A stretch of DNA of 64,000 nt from Meandrina meandrites (Eukaryota > Cnidaria > Anthozoa > Scleractinia > Meandrinidae), in NCBI GenBank assembly GCA_963693305.1, contig OY855904.1, positions 30,548,224 to 30,612,223 on the forward strand. Direction: 5' to 3'. Below the pieces are notes generated by a model. The model did no database searches. It worked only from the letters and a program-made list of their open reading frames with translations, and was not told where the DNA came from. The first letter of the stretch is position 1. Each line of letters starts with the position of its first letter. The position numbers and the translations under genes are program-made. Positions 1 to 12,114 of this stretch are shown one piece after another.

Positions 1-3000
1 AAACGAAACCAAACTATGAGAGCATATTATTATCGTTTTTGTTTTTGGTATCATTAATAATATATTGACCAAAGCTATATTTTAATGCGTATCCTCATAT
101 TAAAAGCAAGCTTTCTGACCATTTTGCCGTTTAGTGTAAAAGCGAGCTTTGAAGAAATTACTGATTCAGCGAAATGTTATTTGCTGGGGAATATTTCACC
201 TTTGGAATCGGTAGAATGTGAAGTTTTCTCCCAAACCTAATTAAAATTTCATTCTTGTTGCATCATCTTTTTCATTTGATGTATATTCGTTAGTTGACTC
301 ATTGAAAAAGAAATTTTTCCATCTGGGTTTTTGTCCCGTTCGTAAAACCCCGGTGTTATTCACGCAGGGAACGGTTTATGGTATTTATTTCACGATGGTA
401 TTATTGAGGGAACTGACATTGTATAGACGAGATACATCGAGGGAACATAAATTAGTTTATGTTAATATTATTGGTCAATAAATGTGAGAAGCGCTGTGTT
501 AAAACACCGTAAAAAGGTCAGTATTTGTATGCATAGACATATACGTGTCTTTACCTTCAGCGAGTTGTCTTGCCATGTCAATAATGGGTGTCTCGATGTC
601 GGAGTTATAAAATGCTTTATACTAAATAAATCATTTGTCAGTTGTCTGCTTAAGTATTATGTTTGACCATTTGTTAGCTGCCTTACGTTGAAATGACTCG
701 TTTGTCAGTTTTGGTTAACCCTTTCAAAACCCTCAACATATGGGTACTTCGATTAGTCTGTTTGATAAAACCAAAAAGGTTTCGTCACTGGACGGGCAAA
801 CCGTATACATAATCTTTAATCTTAACCTTTTATTTGCAGAATGGATCAGCCAATATACTTTGTCCTTTACAGTAAGAAAAATTTAAACTAGTCTGAATGA
901 CTTTTGTTTTCAGCAGGAGTGTCAATGCAACTTAACTTGACAAAACTTTTCATCCTTCCAGGCGGTTAGGAATATTCGTTTTGGTGAATGTCGTAATTAA
1001 GTTTCAAAATTGAACGATCTTTTTTTTCTTGAACTGCATGGAGGAACGATAACACTAATGAAAATTTCTTTCTTTGTGAAAGGTTATGTGGGGTTGTACG
1101 TACTTCTATTATTTCATGGTGTAAATACAAGCATTTGGGTAAAAATTAAATTTTTTGAAATAAATTAAACATTCACATCACGTATTGAATTTGCTTTAAC
1201 ATCATCATAATGATACAACATTATCAATTATGTAGTTTGCTGCGATACCAGAGTTACTTCCCTTGAAAAGCGGAGAGCATTTTGCTTTTTAAAACTATAA
1301 TTCCTTCCTCCTAAGTCTCCGTTTTTGACATTAAAAGATTAATGGCCAATATATCTCTTATTGGCAACTATTGCAATGGACTTCTTTAGCTTTGTTTGTT
1401 ACCATTTCAGGCCATGTGATGTTAACCTTGGGAATTATTTCTTTCAAATTCCAACATACCCACGTCAAAGTGAGATAATAATTTTAAAATAAATAACTGA
1501 AAAGTTCCCTAGAGTATAACGTGACCTGCAAAGGTAAATTTACATACGAAGTTTAACTGTTGGTTACTTGGTTGCAATAAATCACGTCTACACTGACATC
1601 TGACGTAAACAAAATTAGTACAAGAGCACGTTTTCGATTCAAGTCAACACAGATGTATGGAGCAGGCATTTTTTATGTAGCTACGTCGTGCCACTTTGAC
1701 GTTTGGTTTGTTTAGACATTATTCTTTGAGTTTTTTTTTTGAGACCTTTGGGGAAGTACATTTAGTTTATTTATGCTTATACGTTGACTCTACATTAAGG
1801 GAGCTCTGCTGTCGGTTTCAGTCCAACTTTATTTATTTCCAAGGTAGCCTTGTGTTACTCGCAAATAATGTTTGCTTTAATAGAACCATCCTCATGCATT
1901 TTCGCTTTGTTTTTAATGAGTGGCTTTGCAGGAACGTTCTAAAGAACGTACCTGCTGTATTTCTCTGACAAGTAAGTAAAAACAGCTATTTCTTAATATT
2001 TATTTTTTAGTCTTAGCCAGAATGAATTTATGCGCAAGCCAGAAATATCCATCAACTAAGAAAGGTTTTATCCATTTATATTATCATTCTTTGCTTTAAA
2101 AAAAAAACAGACAGCGTCTAGACCCAGCGCTAGCCCTATATCAAAATACGGTGAAGGAAGATAAATGTATATCACTAAATGTCCTGATTTGCTCTCATTC
2201 GGATCCCCACTCCATACCAAAGTACAGACTAAGTTGAACATTTCGTCACCGGTGACAATTCTCATACTGAACACATCTACATTTATTATATTACAATAAA
2301 TGTGAAAAAATATAAAAGAATATGGAAATTATAATGTAATGCACTTATATAATATTAAATTTCAGGCTTGTATTAAATATTCTTAGTGTTTATTTTAAAT
2401 GTATGTTTACTGAAGTAGGGGGGTTAGATTGCAACTGGGACGATAGTTCTGTTTCTTTCCACCGTCACATCCAGTTTTTATTATGAATTATTTGTATATT
2501 TATCCATTATGTCCTCTATTGTTTTTAGTTCCGTCGCATTGTATTATTTTGGTGACAAATCCATTAAACTAAGCTATGTAACTTATCTTCCTAACTTCAT
2601 TTCTACTGCAGCAATATAGAGTTTTAATCTTTTGATCATGAGATATTCTGGACCATGGAAGAAGATTATTTAAAGCCTTAAAAAAATGTCTCGTAAATGC
2701 ACTTACAGTGAAAACCCAGCCTAAACTATGAAGTATTCAAACAGAACTAATGTTCCCGAGAAAAGCACAAATGAATTAATCCAGCCATCAATTCTAATTC
2801 AAATTTTTGCGTAATTAATTCCGAAAGGTGTCAACTCATCGGCTTGTATTGATTGTAATCCTTTGCATTGTTTCGTCACAACACGGTTTCAAAAGCTATA
2901 TTTTCATTCTTTTTCCCAACAGGATGTTTTGAAAACAACTGAAGTTTAATTTGTGAACGTCTGTTGGCCCAATGGACTTGATAAAGCAATTTACTCATTA

Positions 3001-3081
3001 CACTTCAGTGATCCGTAACAGTCATATCCGTGTACTGTTTGGCATATCGTTTTAACAGATAATTGCTAAACGCCAGCTTAG
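1..3081. other. No gene recognised (3.1 kb, AT-rich)
   Basis: I see no convincing exon, RNA gene or mobile element. The longest frames (for example 1696-1968 +) start at non-ATG codons, have no domain and are rich in Phe, Leu and Cys, as expected from chance frames in T-rich DNA. Short T and A runs occur (1020-1030, 2098-2108). Confidence 0.6.
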
Positions 3082-3089
3082 TATAAATA
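3082..3089 (+). promoter_or_regulatory. TATA box (TATAAATA)
   Basis: TATAAATA lies 40 bp before the ATG at 3129. That would place the transcription start near 3110 and leave a 5' UTR of about 15-20 nt. The in-frame TAA at 3084-3086 also bounds the coding frame upstream. Confidence 0.5.
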
Positions 3090-3128
3090 TTGCTTGCAAC
3101 AACAAGTCGGCGAGTCCAGAGCCGAAGA

Positions 3129-4791
3129 ATGCCTTGGCTGAAAACATCTGCGTTTCATAGAGCTTTGACATGTGGAGTTTGCCATTGGTTTCTGTTACCC
3201 AATGGTCTACTTATGTTCTCTGCCTTTCTTCAAATGTACACGTATGGCATTGCTACGGCAGTAAACCAAACGTCTGCGGATTTTGTACAATTTTCTGTGC
3301 AACCCTCTCCATCTTCGAACTCACCCACAAGAAGGACAAGACCTGTTACCGAAACAACACCATTGCGGATGTTAAATTCTATATCTGACAGTCCCTATAA
3401 AAACAAAACCTCCGTAGTTCTGATTTTTACTAAACAGACAACACGGATTGTCCATCCTTCTCACGGAAATAACTTTTCTACGGACTCGATGGGAAATAAC
3501 GATTCAAGCGTTATTGGATACGAGGAAGGGACAGACGAAGACAAAAGTGTTGTGTTTTATAGAAAGGTAAGTTCAGATTGTGGGGCGATATTTTTTTAGG
3601 TTATTACAAATGAAAATGACGCTTTAACTGAATAAAAAGATCATCAACGACCGATACCTGACGTTTGAATCATTACGAGAAAAGTTGAGTTACGTTGATG
3701 GCCATCGTACGTCACGACACTAAATAAACACGGAGACATGACTTCACAAAAAGGTCACCTTCTCTGTTTTCTTAGGGATTTTACTTGAGGTAGTAGAGAT
3801 TAATCCCTGACATAAAAACATTACGGCCAACGATCATGATGAAAAGAAATAAAACAAAGAATATCTCCCAAAATAACTCGAATGGAGCACGAAAATTCGT
3901 TGTCTTTTAGTTCGGGCCTTGTCATTCGCGTTTTAGGTTTCCGGTCATCAATATTCGGTAAACGAGATTTTGAAAACATTTTTTTTTTCAGTTTAACTCA
4001 GAGTCCTTATGGGAAAGCTATTTTAAGTAATGTTGGCCCAGCTGTATTTTCATAATTGAAGGAAAGAGAAAAAGATCGCTGCCAATTATCAACAGAACTA
4101 AAGCAATTGATTGCGCAATCGCTGGAAGAGCAGCAAGCTCCTGCGTTTTAGTATGCTAAGTATAAGAAATTCTTTTGAGACGTTTCCCGGCTCTAAGCAT
4201 AAAGTTGGTGAGACACTAAACCCGGGCTTAATGCATTCTACAGCTACAGCAAATTTTTGGACTGTTTCATTGTAAATTCAAAGACGGCGTGACAGAGAAT
4301 GTTTTGCAGGTTCAAATTGGTTTGTCACACCGACACCTTTCCTGTCCTTTCCTGCTTCAACATATACAACAAGTGTAACGATAACACTTTAGCCAAAAGG
4401 AGAAGCATGGGAAGAGTGATTGTTGTAGCTCACGTTATCAAAAGAACGCAAAATATGGTTTCATTTTATTTACTTCTCGTCTTTTTATGTTTAGTTAATT
4501 ATTGAGATATGGAGTTGGTCAAACTCGATGTCGGCCTTGGATAAGCTTTGAACTGTATAGAACGTACCGATAGAATGAGCTACTCCTCATGATAAATTCT
4601 CTCCAGGAACCAAATCTAATTAAATACGTTTTGTCCTATTTCAGATTGGTGGTTGGATAACTCTCGGCGTTGTAATCACAGCTCTTGTTTTTCTAACCAT
4701 CACACACTTTACCTCCATACACCACGTAAATAAGAGAGGACAGATAAAGGATTCATTCTGCTCTATTTCCCATGGAGCACAGTTGGTATGA
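3129..4791 (+). CDS. Unknown small type I membrane protein (2 exons, 194 aa)
   Basis: Exon 1 is 3129-3566 and exon 2 is 4645-4791. The donor AAG|gtaagt and acceptor ttatttcag-type junction (ATTTCAG|ATTGG) join in phase 0. The ATG at 3129 is the first ATG after the in-frame stop. Residues about 15-45 form a hydrophobic signal or anchor segment (FLLPNGLLMFSAFLQMYTYG). A Ser/Thr/Asn-rich ectodomain follows with at least four N-glycosylation sequons (NQT, NKT, NFS, NDS). Exon 2 supplies a classic transmembrane helix (IGGWITLGVVITALVFLTI, residues 147-165) and then a basic stop-transfer (HHVNKRG) and a tail of about 27 residues ending AQLV. A TATA box and a poly(A) signal frame the gene. I do not recognise the family. 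The topology suggests a cell-surface protein, but no ligand or function can be inferred. Confidence 0.6.
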
Positions 4792-5173
4792 ATCGATACT
4801 GTTCTTATACCAACTGTAACAATGAGAGTGGAAATTCTACAAGAAATTGTCCTTTCGATGTCGACACCCTCAGCTTAAACTATTTGGTGCTAGTTTCCTG
4901 TTGGCATACACAGCCCAGGTCTGGGACATCGACTATCAAAGATGGTGCAAAACCGTGCAGCGACCGAGTGCAGGAAAGAAATCGTCCAGGGAATAGGCAA
5001 CCGCAAAGACTTTCAGCAGAAAAAGCAGCCGGCATGCAGAGCTTTGACCATACATGACAAAATGACACCAGGGAATAGCGTTTCATCAGAAATTCTCTAT
5101 AGAAGAGAGTATAACACTGAAGTATGCGAAGGAAAGGGAACTAATTTTTTGTTTTCTCTACTAATGTCATTGC

Positions 5174-5179
5174 AATAAA
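5174..5179 (+). terminator. Poly(A) signal AATAAA
   Basis: AATAAA lies 383 bp after the stop at 4791, with a GT-rich stretch (tttgtatgcgtgtcc) about 35 bp further on. It is the likely 3' end of the two-exon membrane-protein gene. Confidence 0.5.
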
Positions 5180-5199
5180 AAAGCACATCATGCCTGCCT

Positions 5200-6595
5200 C
5201 AAATAACGTTTGTATGCGTGTCCAATCCCCAGTGCAGCGGGGTCAGTGTTCCCCCCTCAGACCTGTCAGACTGCAGGACTATCTCGATCTTACAGTTTTG
5301 CCTATTTGGTGTTTTTCTACTAAGTAGAGCATTATTTTGAGGTTGAATTTCATTTGAAGATTTTTTTTACTAACAATGGTTCAGCGCAAAGGAATTTCTC
5401 GTGGCAGAAATTCGACACAACACCAATTTGTGTTCAGTTCGAGTAAAGAATCCTCACACTCGGTAGTGTACTCTTGAATCTAGAAAAGAAAAGAAAATTA
5501 AGTACCTAGTTTAAAGGACTTTCCAGAACTAAATCATTATGCAAAAGTTGTGCTGGAATCGAAAACCCTCCTGTGATTCTCTCGAAGGAGTTGCAGGGTC
5601 TACTTTGCTGTCAAAATGAGCCCGCGCTATATTTCAAGAGCAAGAGACTGGACACAAGAGGGAATCGCTGGTAGGCCTTCAAAGATATGCAATGTTGAAC
5701 AATTAAACTTCTAATTATAAAACTTCTTTACCTTTGTTGATATGCACGAGGAGCTCGATGCGTTAATAGAATTTCAATTCCAAAACCTGACTGCAAACGT
5801 TTTTGCTTGAATTAAGATTCTGATAGTTCAATAACTAGTATTAGATAGTATTCGGCGATGAAATTTGTACTAATTCTCAAGTCATTTCATGCGTCCTTAC
5901 TGTTTTGAAAACCTGTGCCAGACATCCGTAATATCGCAGACTGCTATTATCATTCAGTTATTATCTGTGCAATTTGCCACTATATACAGTCGAGGCAGAC
6001 ATATGCCAAGTGGGAGACTCTTCATAAACATAATAATTGGTACATAATGGGATCAAAAAACTGTTTTAGCATATCTGACCGATAGAAAGACGGGAAAAAA
6101 CAATAAATATCATTGTATATTTGACTTTTTTCAGTTTAAACAATGGACGTTAATGTCCCGAGTGATGTCAAGTTGAGCATTTAATGATTTACGTTGTTTA
6201 CGAATGAAGCGCTTTTCTGCTTTACTTCGCTTCTTTCAACTTTTGATGAGTGGTTGATATAAAGAAACGCTCCCTTCTCTATTAAGGTCAATAATAAATC
6301 CATGGATACATGCATCTTTCCGCTAATAAGACTTTTTAAGTTGTACCTGTCCACCATTGCAAGAAGACAATAAATTATGTATGTTTGTATATTCAACGCT
6401 TGAAGATATCACGTCGGTCTTTCAAGTTATTCCGAGAAGCCAATACATTCAAAGTTTTACGGAATGTGAGCTTCTGTCGTCTTTTTACCGTACATTTCGC
6501 TCTATTTCCACTCTTGGCACATTTTGAGCTTCTTTCGACAAAAGCAGTGACAATTATATGGCCTTTGTTTTCATTTGTTTAGGTCCTTGTTTCAG
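5200..6595. other. No gene recognised
   Basis: AT-rich DNA with only short chance frames. I see no splice-bounded exon, RNA gene or repeat. Confidence 0.55.
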
Positions 6596-6871
6596 CTACG
6601 CAAACAAAACGGACTTTATGATAATTGCCACGAAGACAAGGATTAGAGTCATGTACGCTGCGAAAAGCTCCAAGTCGAATTCGTCGTCTTCAGGGCTGGG
6701 AGCCGTCGAGTTCATGGCATACCGGAGTCACAAATCTTGCATCTTTGAAGGTGAAGTCCAATTATTTTTCTTCTCTTTCAAGACGTACTGTTGGAATGCT
6801 TCCCTGATCGATTCATGAGTGGTAATATTTCCACGTTCAGCCACTGGAGAAATAAACAAAGTGTACATATC
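6596..6871 (-). other. Two tiny in-frame reading frames around one TGA, second with a membrane helix
   Basis: On the minus strand an ATG at 6871 opens a 47-codon frame (starts MYTLFISPVAERGN) that ends in TGA at 6730-6728. Four codons later, in the same frame, a well-placed ATG (gccATGaac, 6715) opens a 39-codon frame: an acidic lead (PEDDEFDLEL) and then a clean hydrophobic helix (YMTLILVFVAIIIKSVLF), ending TAG at 6598-6596. The frame stays open upstream to about 6919. It could be a short single-pass membrane peptide, a decayed gene with one nonsense change, or chance. I recognise no family. Confidence 0.25.
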
Positions 6872-6919
6872 ATCTCTAAGTCCAAATAGAATTTGTCCTT
6901 TTCGTTTCTGCACGGTAAT

Positions 6920-8160
6920 GGCTCACTGCAGCAACGTATCGTTGAAGTTCTTCACATTTAAACAGCAAGTTACTGTAAAGAACATAAGCTGCAGTGTTTC
7001 AGTCGGGTTCATTTAATAAGTCTCAAGATAGTGACGTCACAACTCCCTAAATCGTGTTATATTTTCAACAATGCCCTAATTTAAATGACAGTTAATTTGG
7101 ACTCTCTTAAGTCTTTTATTCACTTTAATTTGTCTTATGAGAGAACGACAAACAAAAGAGAAGCTTAGAGGTGAAGCCACATTTGGGTGGCTTGTTCACG
7201 TAAAATAAAACAAATGTTTCGTTTACCAGCTCCAAAAGAAAAAACTTGACCAACCAAGAAGCAACAGATGCTTTTATGGAAGTTGTTTAATAAGTCAGTA
7301 AGGTGTTGGTGCAGCTTCTGAGTTTTTCCTCAGTTTTGTTTTACTCAATGTAAGCGAGACGGAGCTATGTGGGCCCATAATACAGTCAGAATAGGCAAAT
7401 CTGTGAACGTGTAATGTACCGTGAGTAGTTTCGTTCGTTTCTATCTTTTTTTAATTCAGTTCCTTTCTTATTTCGACCGGAAATTAAAAACCAAATGCTG
7501 TATTAAGTACAGCGATTTTGGAATGAATGTTGATAAGCTACATATACGTATCCTGATGAATACAGTATTCAATATCTCTCCTTCCATCATGCAGCCAGAA
7601 GACATAAACCATGGTACGTGAACTACCACTCAGGAATATCTTTAGACATTGTCGCGTACAATATAACTCTTCTGACCCCAAGTTGTTTCAAAGGGTGAAG
7701 GATAACGCCATCCATCGAATAAATCACTATCCAGTGGATAGCGCAGTTTGCTTTTGTCAACACTTATCCTCTAGATAGCGATTCATCTGGTGCATACCGT
7801 TATCCATCCTGTGAACAACCGGCCCTGGAGGACACAGGCCTTCTCGAACAGCTGTGTAATGACGTGAACATTTTCCAAAGTATCTCAGCTAGCGGTTAAC
7901 TCGTCACAATTTAATTTGAGTTTTCTTTATCTTCAACAAAGCTGTGAATGCTTTCCAGGGAAGCCGAAATAGCATTCTTGATGATCGTTGCATTGGTTGT
8001 TGTTATTGGTGTTCACTGTGCCTGCAAACGTATACATTTAAAAGTTTGCCTCTGGTTGCTCACGAGGAATATACGTGTGTAGCTGTTTTTCTTGTCAAAT
8101 TCTGTACACGCTTTGTTGTTGGTGTTCACTATCGGCCTGCAAACAAACTGAAGATTGAAG
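6920..8160. other. No gene recognised
   Basis: No supported feature. A frame at 7944-8195 (+) has no domain and lies against the LINE 3' tail. Confidence 0.5.
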
Positions 8161-8166
8161 AACAAT

Positions 8167-8814
8167 TTGAATGTAACTTTATTTCAACACGGTAAAATCA
8201 TCAGGACTTAAAATACATAATACTTATTTAAAATTACTTAATAATTATTTTACATAATAAATTCAAGTTGCAATTAAGAAAGGATGCGATAATTAATTAT
8301 AATAAAAGGCCTGCTTTCCATGAATGCCGTGTGTTGTTAATATTTACATTGATTCTAGCCAAAGACGAAACTGCTGCAGCCGGATTTAAAGCTAGTGAGA
8401 GTTTGTGCTTGCCGCAGGTCGACAGGTAAACTGTCCCACAGCACCGCACCTCTATAGCTAAAACTGTTTTTAAGAAAAATTAGTGCGGGGGAGCGGAACA
8501 GTTATTTTACCCGCGGACCCTCTCAGTGAATAGGCACACGTATCGCTTCTACTAGAAAACATTGTCCTAAGGTAGTCAGGTGCAAGACCATTGAGTGATT
8601 TATAGACCATGACGGCTGTTTTAAATTTAAATTGGACATCGAGTTTATTCCAGCCAAGTCTTGCAATAAGATCATCAGCATTGGCATCGTAGGAAGAAGA
8701 GGTCAAGACACGCGCAGCACGGTTTTGCAGTTTTTGTAGTTTACTTGCCAGAGTTTTATTGCAATTCCCCCAAACGACACTACAATAATCAAAATGGGGT
8801 TCTATGATTGCCAA
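8167..8814 (-). mobile_element. Non-LTR retrotransposon (CR1/L2-like), 3' part of reverse transcriptase ORF and 3' UTR
   Basis: The minus-strand frame beginning at 8814 encodes the C-terminal region typical of CR1/L2-type LINE reverse transcriptases (HFDYCSVVWGNC, then KLQKLQNRAARVL and YKSLNGLAPDYL). The classic YRGAVLWDSLP motif and the end SSFVFG-stop (stop 8357-8355) lie one frame over, so the copy has a frameshift in the T/A run near 8470. Below 8355 the 3' UTR runs to about 8167 and reads AAATAAAGTTACATTC near its end. It is a dead, 5'-truncated fragment that abuts the oppositely oriented endonuclease part beginning at 8815. Confidence 0.85.
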
Positions 8815-9023
8815 CGAAACATCTGTAGCTGCAGATAATTCCAGTCAGTTATTTCGCGAGTCTTGTGCTTTTTTACCTCCAACACGCGGCTTTAAATTAG
8901 CCTCCTTGAATATTACTAGTTTACCTAAACATATCGACGAGCTGAGAGTTTTACTTCCCGACAACCCTCTTGATGTATTATTACGCGGGATGAGCCGCGT
9001 ATTAAATTCGGCTCGATCGTTTT

Positions 9024-9147
9024 GATGCGTTCGATGTGTTCGATGTTGTTCGATGTGTTCGATGGGTTCGATGTGGTTCGATGTGGTTCGATGTGTTCGA
9101 TGTGTTCGATGTGGTTCGATGTGTTCGATGAGTTCCATGAGTTCGAT
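9024..9147. repeat. Degenerate (TTCGATG)n tandem array
   Basis: Roughly fifteen units of TTCGATGTG or TTCGATGTGG variants lie just inside the left end of the insertion. Their minus-strand translation is a meaningless HRTHRT-type repeat. The same unit follows the related terminus at 50487. Confidence 0.8.
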
Positions 9148-9685
9148 GTTGTGCGGTAAAATCTATCGAAAGCTCTCGTCGATTTGAGATTTCACCTAAG
9201 GTATGCTCGAGAATTTTTCTAACCATCGCTGGCATCGTACGATTTTGTGCACTAAACGGTAAATTTTATACGTTTTCAATGTAGTAAAAGAAACTCTTGC
9301 TGCTTCAGTCGAACACGTTCAGTTACATGTCAAGAAAAGGCAGACAAGGTAATTATAAAAACCGATAGCTGAGCCATTTTGCTGATTAGCCTTGGTAATT
9401 TAGCAATGTATGCTCTCTCAAAGTAAGTAAGGGCACGTACGTATGGATTTATTGTAGAAACTGCGGAAACCGCGCTTTCTGCAAATCGATTTATTTCGAT
9501 CGAGTTTGTAGTCACAAGTGTGCATGTCGATTGATTGATTGCAGAAGATACTGGGTTCTCACGGAGCAATGTGTTTGTTTCCCGTGGTAGCATGTTCACT
9601 GAGATCTCGTCCAAAGTATTATGAACAGCGACTATAAATTCACTTCAAAAGCTCCCGTCGACAACGTCCGATTTCATTCACAATA

Positions 9686-9900
9686 CAGTGGAACCCCGCT
9701 TTACGGACAACCGCTTAATACGGACACCCCAGTATTACGGACAGTTTCGTTGGTCCCGACGAAAACGTCAAACATTTTCTCTTAAATTAACCCGCTTAAT
9801 GCGGACACCCGTTATAATACGGACAACGGACACTTTTCCGTGTCCCGAGTAACAAACTCTTATACATTGTCAACCGCGCATTACGGACACTATTTATCTG
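9686..9900 (+). mobile_element. Pogo/Tigger-like transposon terminus (remnant)
   Basis: CAGTGGAACCCCGCTTTACG follows a TA dinucleotide (9684-9685), the insertion target of Tc1/mariner/pogo elements. Repeated TACGGACA and ATGCGGACACC motifs follow, typical of Tigger/pogo terminal regions. A clear right end was not found; TTCCACTG near 10240 is a weak candidate. Confidence 0.55.
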
Positions 9901-11027
9901 TGAATTTTCACTGTGAATTTTCATTGTCGCGATTATTTGCTAACTTGAAGACATTGGACCCTGGTCAAATAATGACAGAATTCAAAGCTAGAGTTAAAAC
10001 CATTTTATTACAAAGAGAAGCTTAATAGCGTGACTTCCGATGTTTGACTCTTTCACTTTCTTTCTTGTGTCGCAAGCTAAAAGCTTCCGTGCAAAGTAAC
10101 GTTACCGACTTTTTCAAATGGGTTGGTAGAGTTTAAGAACAGTTACGAGTTTCAGTTAAAAGGAAACTTTATAGAAAACGTTCTGTTGCTGTTGAAATGC
10201 ATTTTATTTCTTGTATATAGTTAAGTTGCGACATTGTGAAGTAATTCCACTGTTGAGTTTATTTAAGTTTAGTTCGGGTGTAAGACTAGATCGTAAGGTT
10301 TTCGTAAAAACTATTAATTTTAGTCAGAGAGTTCACAGTTTGGATGTAACTTTATTCTCAACTATTACGCCAGTGACAGGTTAAAAGGCGTGCGTTGATC
10401 GCCCTGTTGATAATTGTAAAAACCGATAAAGGTCATTTGTTGATTAGCCTTGGCAGTTTATCCCGGAATTTATGTAAATCGCATCTTTGTAACACAACAC
10501 CTTTTGTAGGCCAAAGTCACGTTAGCGCATACGTTTCATGTTGTGACTTTGGCGTCTTTTAAATTACTTTATTTAGTACTTGTACTTTCATTTCCATTTA
10601 TTTGTACATTTTAAACAGAATGTGACCGTGAAAAGTCATTCCCATCCCGCGGAAACGGCCAACGGGCGTCTTGTCTATTAATGAAACAAGGCTTGACGAC
10701 TCTGTTAATGATAATGAAGTACATATTCCAGGTTACGACATTATTCGCCGCGATCGTGAATATAATGGTAGGTTTGGTGGGGGAGTTTGTATCTATGTTA
10801 GATCTACCATAAATTATTCTTTACGCCCTGATCTAAGTGTTGCACACCTTGAAAACGTATGCGTCGAAATTCGCAAACCTCGATCTAAACCATTTCTAAT
10901 TACTACATGGTACAGGCCTCCGAATTCATCAACCGATATCTTTTCGCATTTTGAAACCCTGGTTGGTAAGCTAGATGCAGAAAATATTGAGTTCTATTTA
11001 ATGGGTGATTTTAACTTTTTAGTTCGT

Positions 11028-11240
11028 TTTTGGCTGGCTCTCAGGTTTTAATGTGTAGCTTACCGATGATATACCAATCGGCTGACTCCTTTTCTGTTTG
11101 TACCAATGGAACCATTGGCACCAATCGACAGATCTTTTTTGGCTGGCTCTCCGGTGATAACAAGATGCAGCTTACCAGTGGTGACCAACTGAATGAGAAG
11201 CTCACCATTCGTACCAATGGTACGAATCGTTAGGCTTTTT
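11028..11240. repeat. Two-copy tandem repeat of about 108 bp
   Basis: TTTTTGGCTGGCTCTC begins at about 11029 and again at about 11137. Both units carry AGCTTACC and a GTACCAATGG motif, and the second ends in the palindrome CGTACCAATGGTACG. It abuts the LINE block and carries no gene. Confidence 0.5.
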
Positions 11241-11815
11241 TCACAATGGCAGCCTTTTACAAATTGTTTGATTGGTGCCATGAGGCTGTTTTGACGAGTC
11301 GTTTCCGTTTGTGTATATTGGACATGAGTGTCACTTTGAATTGCTCCGTAAGGGAAGAATGGTGGCTTCGGCTTGGCCGCCAAATTTCTTGTGGAAAGGT
11401 TGAATAACCTGATTACTCTGATGAAGTGAAATGAAATGAAACTCTTTATTCACCTCAAAGTTATTCAGCTAAATATAAAATAGGGTACCCAAAGGATACA
11501 TGTGTGGGACACGATGTTGCAACTCGTTTGCATAACTTAATTGCACTAACGGACTTACTAACCGATCGCATTAGTGTGCGATACCTCGGGTATCCCACAC
11601 AAAAGCTAATTGGGGACACTTGAAATAAAAGTAAGGTTAAAAAAAGTTTATTAAAAGCTACTTATTTATATTGCGTTTTTAACAAGACTAAAATTTACAG
11701 GTTATCTTAAGCTAAAACTACATATTAAAATCAAGAATAATTTCTCTGGTTGGCCATAGTATCGAAGCACTGCCACACGATGAGTGAATACAAATCATTC
11801 CTTCTTCTCCCACCC
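11241..11815. other. No gene; LINE-like 3' tail on the minus strand near 11425-11455
   Basis: The minus-strand text GGTGAATAAAGAGTTTCATT followed by TCATTTC repeats resembles the 3' end of a non-LTR element. The rest is unassigned. Confidence 0.4.
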
Positions 11816-12114
11816 ATGTTCTCGTGCCCAGAGCCCCCTGTCCCTCTCAGCCGGCGGGGCCTTTGCACGAGAAACGGGTAGCTCTGGAGACACATGATTT
11901 TAATTGGCCAGGTCTTAGCAAAGGGAGTTTGAATCTAGGTAATCAAGTAAACCGTTTCAAAATCCCTTTGTTATAAAACAATTGATTTGATAGGCTTTAT
12001 TTGAATATCCTTTGTCAAACTCTAGCCAATCAAATTATGTGTCTCCAGAGCCACCTGTACCTCGTGCACAGGCCCCGCCGGCTAAGATGGACGGGCGCCT
12101 CTGAGGACAAGAAT
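11816..12114. mobile_element. Palindromic MITE of about 300 bp
   Basis: The left arm (11816-11936) and right arm (about 11998-12114) are inverted copies. Both contain AGCCGGCGGGGCC, then GCACGAG, and both contain AGCTCTGGAGACACAT or its GGCTCTGGAGACACAT variant. The loop is about 60 bp. There is no coding capacity. Confidence 0.75.

Larger units (their letters stand above)
8984..10667. mobile_element. Insertion inside the LINE, starting TTACGCGGGATG
   Basis: This segment interrupts the endonuclease frame. Its left edge reads TTACGCGGGATGAGCC and its right edge contains CATCCCGCG, so short inverted termini (CGCGGGATG) are present. A related left end, TTACGAGGGATGACC, recurs at 50487, also followed by TTCGATG repeats. 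A segment of about 50 bp near 9348-9402 (aaaaccgata, gattagccttgg) is repeated directly near 10409-10463. A Tigger/pogo-like terminus lies inside at 9686. No transposase frame is visible, so the family is unassigned. Confidence 0.55.
8815..11018 (+). mobile_element. LINE endonuclease-domain fragment, split by an insertion
   Basis: Two blocks in plus orientation make one apurinic-like endonuclease domain. Block 1 (about 8815-8983) includes LASLNITSLPKHIDELRVLL and ends LDVL. Block 2 (10668-11018) resumes VLSINETRLDD, then GYDIIRRDR, GGGVCIYV and the catalytic GDFN (11004-11015). NETR and GDFN are the endonuclease signature motifs of CR1/L2-type elements. The 1.7 kb between the blocks is foreign. 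Because the block starts exactly where the inverted RT fragment ends, the whole looks like one LINE inserted with a 5' inversion. Confidence 0.8.
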
